A stretch of DNA of 64,000 bases from Cotesia glomerata. Lineage: Eukaryota > Arthropoda > Insecta > Hymenoptera > Braconidae. Shown here one piece after another: positions 33,901-44,025 of the stretch. The position numbers and the translations under genes were made by a program. Location of the stretch: assembly GCF_020080835.1 (NCBI RefSeq), contig NC_058159.1, forward strand, positions 29,177,525-29,241,524. The letters run 5' to 3'. A model generated the notes under the pieces. The model worked only from the letters and a program-made list of their open reading frames with translations. It did not search any database and had not been told where the DNA came from. Each line of letters opens with the position of its first letter. Within the stretch, counting starts at the first letter, position 1.

Positions 33901-35273
33901 GGCAATTCTGCTTGTTTTTACGGCACATTTAAGGTAGAAAAAAATCAAATGTTCTCAAAAAACCAATTATCTTAAAATTTATAATTCAAAATTATATATT
34001 AATTAATTTATTAGAGTTGATTTGTTTTTTTTTTTAATTAAAATAAAATTGCAAGTGTCAAACAACTAGGCCAGTGTCAATAACTGGGTGTTTTACCTTA
34101 TGATAAAAAATATTGTGAAAGGAAAAAATAAAAATTTCGATAGCTTTTTTGCCTTTAAAATTGGAAAAAATATTGGCTTTCATGTTTTTGGATAAAATTT
34201 CTATTTCATCTTTTTTTTTAATATTTTTTATTTAAATACATAAAAAAACGAACAATTAAAAAAAATAATTGATCAATTTGATCAAAAAAAAATTTCTATG
34301 TCCAAATATAAGGCAAAAAAGTGATTGACCCCACTTGTAAATAATTACCTTTTTTTTTTTGTTATTAACAGCAAATTTTAATTAATTAGCAGATTAAAAA
34401 TCAAAATAAAAGTCTTTAGTTTCAACTCTTCAGTCTAAAAAATAATTATTTAAATTGAAACTTTAGTATCCAATCAGAGTTTCTCAAGTTTTGTGTACTT
34501 TGAATGTAACGAATGAGTACTCAAAGTTTTGCAAGTGTTCTAAATTTACTTCTAAACTTACAGAAGGTCCCGAGTGTCCAAACTTTTGTTTGTTGAGAAG
34601 AGTTCAAAAGTTTAAAAATAACTTTTATAAAAAAGTTAATTTTTACTAATAATTCAAAATTTTTTAATTTTTGACTTTAGATCAATTTTTTTTAATATAA
34701 AATTTAGTTAAAATTAATTTTTTTTTAATTATAAAATAAAATAATAATAATAATAAATAAAAATATTGATGATAAAATATCTTACTTGTTAAATAAAACA
34801 ATATCAGGTTTCCAAACTTTATCTGGAGGTAAACGTAGCACTCCGATACCACCGTAATCAGCCTCATCCCATTGAAGCTGATAATCTGTCCATACGAATC
34901 TCAACCATACATTCGATTTCATAATTTGGTTTTTTTCATTCTAAATTCAATGAATTAATAATTATTTTAATATTTTACTCAGATAATTAAGTATACTTAG
35001 AAAATTACGTACCACATTGATGAGCTGGACGAAAGCGAGACCAAATCTCACATGAACTTTCTCAGTCATATTTTGAACTGGTCTGATAAGCTTGTTGTAG
35101 CCCCTAAACAAATCTCGCACCAATCTCTCCTCATCTTCAGAGCAGAAGCCTACGACAACAATTATTGTTATTTATTATATTATTTGGGGTGTAGTGGGAA
35201 AATTTTTAGACCTACCGATACAAAAAACAGCAGATATTAACAAAAATCTAAGTATTTTAGAGTAGATGTACAT
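30802..35273 (-). CDS. nAChRbeta1: nicotinic acetylcholine receptor beta1 subunit, complete, 5 exons
   Basis: Non-alpha subunit of the acetylcholine-gated cation channel of insect neurons and a contributor to the neonicotinoid site. Coding exons are 35273-35216, 35149-35013, 34940-34786, 33484-32410 and 30966-30802. All borders are GT..AG and phases match, giving 529 residues. It has a signal peptide (MYIYSKILRFLLISAVFC), the ligand-binding domain with EDEERLVRDLF and loop D WLRFVWTDYQ, and a Cys-loop (CTIDVTYFPFDQQTC). M1-M3 follow (GEKVTLGISILLSLVVFLLL is M2), then a long cytoplasmic loop with an Ala/Gly/Thr-rich insert, LLSPEATKATEAVEFIAEHL and M4, ending FEYVDQDRIIEIYRGK. The ending matches Drosophila ARD as I remember it. 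No adjacent Cys pair, as expected for a beta subunit. Confidence 0.95.
31434..31925. repeat. foldback element copy 5, in beta1 intron 4
   Basis: Starts GGTAATTATTATTTATCAAG and ends TTGACCCCAACTGAAAATAT. Internal AAATGTCGTGATAGAAAAAA and GGATAAAATTTCTATTTTAT identify the family. Confidence 0.7.
32005..32395. repeat. three tandem copies of a ~127-bp repeat in beta1 intron 4
   Basis: AAATTAATTTCTTGTC, then AATAAATAAAATTTC and AACTCAATTATTTAT recur in the same order three times with drift. The array stops within 20 bp of the exon 4 donor. Confidence 0.55.
32410..33484 (-). CDS. nAChRbeta1: beta1 exon 4: Cys-loop, M1-M3, cytoplasmic loop
   Basis: Acceptor tttacag, donor gtgatt. Enters with one base completing Asn, then ADGNYEVRYKSNVL. 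The valine codon GTG at 33447 is internal, not a start. 1075 bp, ending HLRNEDLYIQ. The segment at about 32510-32610 encodes TAASAAGTGTAGAAGG and is much richer in GC than anything nearby. Confidence 0.95.
33603..33765. mobile_element. 163-bp TA-flanked inverted-repeat element, beta1 intron 3
   Basis: TACACAGTAAGAAATTTTGC at the left and GCACAAAATTTTTTACTGTGTA-type sequence at the right. A second internal palindrome, GTTAAATATTTAAC, occurs twice. The TA ends fit a mariner-like target duplication. Confidence 0.65.
33868..34346. repeat. foldback element copy 6, in beta1 intron 3
   Basis: GGTAATTATTTACAAGTCGG at the left; CCCCACTTGTAAATAATTAC at the right. About 480 bp. Confidence 0.75.
34786..34940 (-). 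CDS. nAChRbeta1: beta1 exon 3: loop D and RLPPDKVWKPD
   Basis: Acceptor tttag, donor gtaaga. Starts NEKNQIMKSNVWLRFVW and ends PDIVLFN plus two bases. Contains the Arg of loop D (WLR) that determines neonicotinoid sensitivity in aphids; it is the sensitive Arg here. Confidence 0.93.
35013..35149 (-). CDS. nAChRbeta1: beta1 exon 2
   Basis: Acceptor cgtag, donor gtacgt. Encodes CSEDEERLVRDLFRGYNKL through QNMTEKVHVRFGLAFVQLINV; NMT is a candidate N-glycosylation site. 137 bp. Confidence 0.92.
35216..35273 (-). CDS. nAChRbeta1: beta1 exon 1: signal peptide
   Basis: ATG at 35273. Nineteen codons (MYIYSKILRFLLISAVFCI) plus one base, then donor gtaggt. Its last G joins GC of exon 2 to give GFCSEDEER. 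Confidence 0.85.
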
Positions 35274-35473
35274 TCTGAGCAGAATGACATCCACCGGACT
35301 GCCATATTCATCCACCGCCCACAAAATCAATAGGGGTTGTTATCTATACATTTAAATAATGAGTAAAGCTGCTCTCTACCTTGACATCCCTTGAAAAAAG
35401 TTTCTTCTTACTTATCATTGTACAACTTATCGACTATTTCTTCTTGAAGAAAAATTATTGGTCATAATTATTA
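35274..35473 (-). promoter_or_regulatory. 5' flank of beta1
   Basis: The 200 bp between the beta1 ATG and a Helitron-like element. This should hold at least part of the 5' UTR and perhaps the promoter. I see no distinctive motif; a non-coding first exon further upstream is possible. Confidence 0.3.
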
Positions 35474-35935
35474 TCTATATAATTAATAGAATAAAAAAAA
35501 AATTGTCTCCAGGATAGTCATAAAGATCTTGACTTAAATTAGTACCTTTTCAAGGTTTCATTTCATTCTCACCGATAGTCAATTTATTATGATGAGTATT
35601 TAGGCTGCATTCGAAGATGCTCTATCTCTAGACACATAATTAAGAAATGACCTTGTATCTTGTGAACTATTGACATTTTTAAAGATATAAGCTCATCCCG
35701 ATGTTATACTCATCAACACCTTTCATTTGAGTACCCACATCAACTTTTCATATATTTATATATATTAGATATATGTATATATGAAAAATATATCAAAATG
35801 CATCTGGGTACTCAAAGGAAAGCTCTTGATAAGTGTATCATCGGGATGAGCTTATATCTTTAAAAATGTCAATAGTTAAGAAAGTACAGTGTAATTTAAC
35901 ATAATTAAGAAATGATCTTTTCTTTATACCTTAGT
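35474..35935 (+). mobile_element. Helitron-like element 5, 3'-truncated
   Basis: 5' end TCTATATAATTAATAGAATA, preceded by A, followed by the subterminal block with CTCCAGGATAGTCATAAAGA and one full quasi-palindromic unit (35670-35900). The 3' hairpin and CTAR end are missing. Lies just upstream of the beta1 gene. Confidence 0.65.
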
Positions 35936-36025
35936 CGAAAGTACGCACTTCCCTCTCCAAATTTAACGGCTAAATTGAGACATAATTAAATGATAAATAA
36001 TAAATTATAAAAATAGTAATAAAAA

Positions 36026-36432
36026 TTAGCAAGCTTGCAGTCACTATGTGACTGCCGTGACTTGTGAAATATAAATAAATAAAATTTTGCTTTATTAAAT
36101 AATGAGTTTTGTTAAATTGCACTGTACTTTCTTAACTACTGACGTTTTTAAAGATATAAGCTCATCCCGATGTTACATTCATCAAGAGCTTTCATTTGAG
36201 TACCCACATGCATTTTTGATATATTTTATATATTTCACAAACATCAGAAATATGATATATATATATATAAAATATATGTAAAATTAATGTGTGTACTCAA
36301 ATGAAAGGTCTCGATGAGTGTAATATCGGGTTGAGCTTATATCTTTAAAATCGTCAATATTTAAAAAAAGTACAGTGCAATTTAACAAAAGTCATTATTT
36401 AACAAAGAAAAATTTTATTTATTTATAGTTTA
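36026..36432 (-). mobile_element. Helitron-like element 6, single unit
   Basis: 3' end CTAA (reverse complement of 36026-36029), then seven bases, then hairpin 36037-36055. One quasi-palindromic unit follows, and the other end repeats the subterminal 3' block inverted (TTTATTTATAGTTT). No TC end. Its flank at 35970-36025 is shared, inverted, with element 8. Confidence 0.6.
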
Positions 36433-37600
36433 TTTTCTTAATTTAAAAATTTTAGAAGATATTTACGGTTATAATTGGAGGGAAAATAAAATAAAGTAAT
36501 TATTTTTTAAAATATCAAATCTAATAAGTTTATTAAGTCTAAATAGTTAGATTGTGAATCATTTCGATATTTTTTCTAAAAAAAATTCAACACACTACCA
36601 AAAGAATCAAAACTCGTGAAATTTTTGACTTTACTTCTAAAAATTTAGTTGCAACGTTACTTTTTTAGATAAAATTCATTTCTCTTAATTCTTTACTGAT
36701 GCGTAAAGGTCATAAATTTTTCCAGCCCTTATTAAATCGATATTTTCAGTAAAAAATTATTAAGACGATTTTAAACAGCTAAAAGTAGCGAATCTTTGAA
36801 AATTTGAACTTTGAATCTTATAAATCTGACTATTGAGATTTTTTTTTTAAAAATACAGCTGTAATATTTTGTTTCTGACGTATAGAGATTCTCAGAAGAC
36901 AATTTGGGCCTTATTAATCCTATATTTTGAAAGAAAAAAATTTAACATACATTGAAAAGACGAAAAGTAGCAAAATTTCATACACTTAATTTAAAATTAT
37001 ATTTTGTGTTATTATACAGGAAATAAAAGTAACTAGATTATAATATTACATAAGTATTTATTGCTGTACACAATTATATTTACACGAGCTGTCAAAGTCT
37101 TTAATTCATACGTATAATAGTGTAATAATAAAATTTTATTCTACAGAGAAGAATATAGATTTTTAGCCTCGCTCCTTAAATATATAAGAATCTTAAATTA
37201 TTTAGTTTTATAAAAATGATGTTTTTGATTTCAATTTTTCCATTATTTTGATTAGGTCTATAACAAAATTTCAATTTATATTTTTGATTTGTTAAATATA
37301 ATTTTAACAAAAATAAAAAAAAATACATATTTATTCCTCAATAAAAAAAAAAAACAATTTTTTTTTTAAACTACAATTATAAAGAACATTCATGAAATAT
37401 CTAATTAATTAAAAAATGTACCTGAGACCATTTCTTAATAATATCAAACATTTAAACTAATGACTCATACTCTAAAAATAAAATTAATTAAAATTTAAAA
37501 ACAATTATTTTTACATTTTGATTTACAATTAATAAAATAATTAATTTTTGTTGCAAGCCAATTTTTAAGTACTCTACATATTATATAATAACAATTAAAA
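36433..37600. other. 3' flank of the furin cysteine-rich isoform
   Basis: AT-rich; presumably 3' UTR and intergenic. A minus-strand AATAAA (plus-strand tttatt at 37330) lies about 265 bp after the stop and is a candidate poly(A) signal. Confidence 0.35.
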
Positions 37601-38046
37601 TTACTCGCTTTCAGACTGATATTTGTCAAGATTGTGATCGCCAGTATCTTTGGGATCAGCAGGAAGAGACAACTCGGTGTATCCGTACCCGTGATTAAAA
37701 ACCTTGTCAAGTCTCCTGGTCGAAGAAAGCCATAAATAAAGGACAATTGCAATCATAAGAACGGAGGTAAATCCTAGCACAATAGTCATTCGGTAAAACC
37801 ACACAGTTGATTTGGTCTTCCAGTCGATAGACTTCAAAATGCATTGAAAGTTCTCCATTTCCGGAGGAAGAGGATTTGAATCCGCGTGGCATGATGTGCA
37901 ATCGATATCTGAAGGCCCCGAACAGCTCATACAAGAGTAATGACACGGAATACAGGCATTATTTCTGGAATCGTGGTCCACGTACGTGTTTCCAGGACAT
38001 GACTGTACACATCGGCCTTCCAGGATGTACCAGCCGACTTTGCATT
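37601..38046 (-). CDS. Fur1: furin alternative 3' exon B2: Cys-rich, membrane span, tail
   Basis: Acceptor tttgtag at 38047. CKVGWYILEGRCVQSCPG, then CIPCHYSCMSCSGPSDIDC with paired CxxC motifs (furin-like Cys-rich repeat), STVWFYRMTIVLGFTSVLMI as the transmembrane segment, WLSSTRRLDK, and a tail with YGYTELSLP (a possible tyrosine sorting signal) and an acidic SESE end. 147 residues from this exon. Confidence 0.9.
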
Positions 38047-41000
38047 CTACAAATACAAAAATATCATTAACATAATCGACATAATTAAAAATTACAGGAC
38101 CGTACTTAATGCATACATTTATTACATATAAATTTAATTTTAAATTTTAACTCCTGCCTCTTGTAATTTAATTATAAATAAATCAATTATAAATTAATAA
38201 CCGTTCAATGTTTTTTAATTGAATTAAAAATATTTCCATGCGATTTTTTTATAAAATCTTTTTTTATAAAAATTTATTTTTTTTTTCGACATGCACTTTA
38301 GCAGTTGGAGGACTAATTACAATAATTTTGGTAATAATAATAATTTTTTTATATTAACTATAATTGTTAATTTATATTATTAAAAGAATAAGAAAAATTT
38401 TGCCTCCAGGATAGTCATAAAGATCTTGACGTAAATTAGTGCCTTTTCAAGATTTCATATCATTCTCACCAATAGTCAATTTATGATGATAAGTATTTAG
38501 GCTGCATTTAAAAATGCTCTATCTCTAGATACATGATTAAGAAATGACCTTGTATCTTGTGAACTATTGACATTTTTAAAGATATAAGCTCATCCCGATG
38601 TTACACTCATCGAGACCTTTCATTTGAGTACCCACATCAATTTTTCATATATTTTATATTTTTACATATATGTATATATGAAAAATATATCAAAATGCAT
38701 GTGGGTACTCAAATGAAAGCTCTTGATAAGAATAACATCGGGATGAGCGTACATCTTTAAAAATATCAATAATTAAGAAATGACCTTTTATCTTGTATCT
38801 TGTCAACTATTGACATTTTCAAAGACATAAGCTCACCCCGACAATACACTCATCGAGACCTTTCATTTGAGTACCCACATCAATTTTTCATATATTTTAT
38901 ATATTGATATATATGTATATATGAAAAATATATCAAAATGCATGTGGGTACTTAAATGAAAGCTCTTGATGAGTGTAACATCAGGATGAGTTTATATCTC
39001 CAAAAATGTCAATAATTAAGAAATGACCTTGTATCTTGTCAACTATTGAGATTTTCAAAGATATAAACTCATCCCGATGTTACACTCATCGAGACCTTTC
39101 ATTTGAGTACCCACATCAATTTTTCATATATATTATATATATTACATATATGTATATATGAAAAATATATCAAAAATGCATGTGTGTATTCAAATGAAAG
39201 CCCTTGATGAGAATAACATCATGATGAGCTTATATCTTTAAAAATATCATAAATTGATAAAATACAATAGGGTAGAAGTACCGTTTATGGCCATTTATTG
39301 TTTAAATAAATGATTGTTTAAATAAATGATAAAGAAATGAATTTATATTAATAAACCATTACAAACTCAATTTGTTTTATTATAAATTTTTTATAAATTA
39401 ATTCAAATGTTAACTGGCCAAAAATGGTGCTAAGGTGGCCAAAAATGGTACTTCTACACTATAATTTATTAATTATTGACATTTGTAAATATATAAGCTC
39501 ATTCTGATGATACACTCATCGAGACGTTTCATTTAAGTACCTACATCAATTTTTTAATATATTTGTATATATATGATATTTCTGATATTTGTGAAATATA
39601 TAAAATATATCAAAAATGCATGTGGGTACTCAAATGAAAGCTCTTGATGAGTGTAACATCGAGATGAGCTTATATCTTTAAAAACGTCAATAGTTAAGAA
39701 AGTACAGTGCATTTTAACAAAAGTCATTATTTAATAAAGTTTATTTAATAAAATTTTATTTATTTATAGTTCACAAGTTACGGCAGTCACAAAGTGACTG
39801 CAAGGTTGCTAGTAATTTTAAAAATTGCATGCAATTTTTTTTCTGACATTCACAAGCATTTTATATTTCATATGCATATTTACTATAATCGAATCTATTT
39901 TAATTGTTTGGCTTGTTAGTATTTTAATTAATTTAGCATGCGAGTTGGTTAATTTGATTTATTTAGTAATTTTAATATTATTAATTATTACAACAGTTAA
40001 AAAAATTTAAACAAGCGTGTAAGCAGTGAGTTAGCAAAGCGTGTAAAGAGAAGTTAGTTTTAATAATAGAGTAGTAAGTAGTATAGAAAGAAAACTCACC
40101 GTAAAAGCGGTCAGGGTGAATTTGTTGTACGTGAAGTAGAAGAGTAGTTGCGGAGGCTGAAATAATCCACTGCAATAAATCTGCTAAAGTATATGGATAC
40201 CTAGATAATATTCCTGTTAGATGATAGTCCTCTGGTTTCTTTTTAAAAAATTAATTAGTCTTGTTACGAGTTATGAAAAATATATACTTATTTTTTATGT
40301 ATTATTTTAATTAGTTTTATTTTAAAGTTCATGCAATTTTTAAATAAAAATCGGTGATAAATTTTAGACATTAGTTTTAAAAAAAAGCTCAAAAAAAACC
40401 ACCAAAGTTCCATAAAAAATGTTATCTCCTAAAAATAAAAGCATGCATAAAAATATATATACCCGCTCTTAGATATAAAAAATATTTTAGATATACATAC
40501 ACCTGTTAATAAGTAGCCAGCCAATTTCACACGACTATAATACTATAAACCGAGCCGTAAAAAATAATCTTTCAAGTAATAGTAATAAAAGAGTCGATAA
40601 GCTAAATATAAATAATAAAAATACGAAAAACAAATAACAATCCGCGAGAATAGTTAATATAAGCAGATAAGCCGTAACCAACCGGAAGTCTTAATTTATA
40701 CACATATATAAGCTTAATTAGTTCAGATAGAGATAATAATTAAAAAATATATATTTATATATCTAAATAAAAATAATTGCGTGCGGGTTACAGAAAGCAA
40801 ACTTTGTATATAATATTTTGTTTTTTTTTTTTTTTTTTAATTATTAATTGATTTATGATATACAAATAAATTTGCGTATAAGATTCATTATATTTTTTTT
40901 TAATCACTTATTTAAATTATATTATCAATATATATATTTTTATGACTATATATGCATATACTTGTGAAACATCAGGCATTATTACACTCACGCTGTCACT

Positions 41001-41121
41001 CATTTTCATTTTTATTTATTTATATAAATAATGACTTTTAATTGGTTATTTCAATTTTAATTTTCAAATAACCAGAAAAAAATAATTGCGTGCGTGATAA
41101 AAAGAGTGTTATTTATTTATT

Positions 41122-41162
<41 letters not shown>

Positions 41163-41194
41163 TATTGTTATTTTTATTTTAATTATAATAATAG

Positions 41195-41260
<66 letters not shown>

Positions 41261-41323
41261 CATTATTATGAATTTTATTGTTATTTTTATTTTAATTATA
41301 ATAATAGTTTTATTATTATTATA

Positions 41324-41367
<44 letters not shown>

Positions 41368-43950
41368 CCACCCACACATTTCTTAATAATTTAAGATATT
41401 TAAGATATGTCACTCCTCCAAAAGCAAAAAGATACATTTTATATATATTTATATATTACATACAAACATTTACAATAAATACATTTACAATTATTTATTA
41501 ATTAATTAAATATACATACACGATGGGTAATAATTAATTAATTAATTAATTAAATATAACTGTTCTATTTCTATGGATTATAATTGTTATAATTATAATT
41601 AATAATATTGTGATTTAAAATTATTAAGCGTTAGATCGGTAGTTTTGGAATGTTCCATATTATTTTATTTAATAATTTTATTTAATAGCTATTACGTCGA
41701 GTTTGATTTGGCCCATCGTGATGCAATTATACAATTTAAATAAAATAGCTTTTATTGCTAAAGAAAAATTTCATCAGTCCGTTCTATATAAATCCGACGT
41801 TTTTTTTTCAATTAACGGCCTAAATATTACAATTAAATATTTTTTTTTCGTTATTCGGGTAGGAGTACTTTCGTTTGTGAGCTTGAGCGGGATTTAAATG
41901 GACCAGAAACTAATTGTAGACATTTTTTAGTATTTTTTTTTTTAAAAAGCTCGAGTTAAGGTGTACGACGGATAGATTTATTTATTTTACAAGTTTTATC
42001 TTTATATCATGGACTATGCATCACTGTCGCTTCACATTCGTTATTTATGGTAATTTTTTGGCTATTCAATGATATGTATATTTATAAATAAAGTCATTTA
42101 TTAATATATATTCCATTGAATATTCATTTAAAATTGTGCGATTCAATTTGTTATTCAAAAATTAGTAAAATATAGTAGATTTTTTTTTTCCACAATTTTA
42201 AGTAATTTTTTTAATTAAAAAAAAAATCTAATTAATCAATTACAATACTCAGCCGTGGGTTTGTTCAATAAAATCGTAACTAATTAACAAATGATCATTA
42301 ATTAAGTGTAAATATGTTTCTTCAATGATTTAACAAACACTAAAACTGTCTAATTAATAATAACTACAATTATGATTATGATTAAAAATCACAAATGAAT
42401 GATATAACAATTAAAAGCAGAATAAGCTGCAATAACATCATACAAAATGTCAATTTAAAGACACTCGGTACAAATAATCAAATTCAATCACAGATATTTA
42501 TTTACTATTATCGATTTTAGTAATAATTAAATGATTTAATTACATCAACTACTGTCGATAATTATTTAATAATTCAACACTCAATTATTCGATTCGTTGA
42601 TTGGTAAAATACAATGCCCATAATCAGTTATAATCGAGAAAATAGATTTCACACCCACAGCAGTTAATCGGCAGTTTTTAAATGTTTCATCTATATTATT
42701 AAGAGAATAAGAAAAATTTTGTGGCTAGTGTCTTTTTGTGATAAAATGGGTTTTTTATGTTTAAATTTGGTATCATTAGAAAGGTCTTGACTTGGAGTTG
42801 TGCTTTTTTAAGGTTTCATATCATTTTTAATTTATGATGATAATTATTTAGACTGCATTAAAAAATGCTCTATCTTTAGATACATAATTAAGAAATGACC
42901 TTGTATTTTGTGAACTATTGACATTTTTTAAGATATAAGCTCACCCCGACAATACACTCATCGAGACCTTTCATTTGAGTACCCACATCAATTTTTCATA
43001 TATTTTATATATTTAAATATATGTAAATATGAAAAATATATCAAAATGCATGTGGGTACTCAAATGAAAGCTCTTGATGAGTGTAATATCATGATGAGCT
43101 TATACCTTTAAAAATATCATAAATTGACAAAATACAATATAATTTCTTAATTATTGAAATTTTTAAAGATATAAGCTCATTCTGATGATGTACTCATCGA
43201 GACCTTTCATTTGAGTACCCACATCAATTTTTCATATATTTATATAAGTTACATATATGTATATATGAAAAATATATAAAAATGCATGTAGGTACTCAAA
43301 TGAAAGCTCTTGATGAATGTAACATCGGGATGAGCTTACATCTTTAAAAATATCAATAATTAAGAAATGACCTTGTATCTCGTGAACTATTGACATTTTT
43401 AATGATATAAGCTCACCCCGACAATACATTCATCGAGACCTTTCATTTAAGTACCCACATGAATTTTTCATATATTTTATGTATATATATATCATATTTC
43501 TGATGTTTGTGAAATATATAAAAATATATAAAAACTCATTATTTAATAAAGCAAAATTTCATTTATTTATATTTCACAAGTTACGGCAGTCACATAGTGA
43601 CTGCAAGCTTGCTAATTTTTATTACTATTTTTATAATTTATTATTTAATTATGTCTCAATTTTCTTTTATAAAAAAAGGACGGCAAGTACAATATATTTT
43701 TAACAATTAAAAAATAAATTATTACCGCAATTTTTAAGCGCATTGATGCATTAGTCCAATTAATAAAGAAATTATTTCGTCATATAAAATATTTAAAGTC
43801 AATTAAATTTGTTTTTCTAGTTTAAAAGTTCGATTTTGGTTTTTTGCACTTGATATTTTAAATATCTCCGGCACTATTTACATTAACTGTTTTTAATCTT
43901 CATTATTTATATTTATATATGTGTATGTTTATGTATATAATATATATATG

Positions 43951-44025
<75 letters not shown>

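Larger units (their letters stand above)
39813..42689. other. furin intron, AT-rich with microsatellites
   Basis: Apart from the possible 57-bp exon and the ATT microsatellite I recognise nothing here. Confidence 0.4.
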
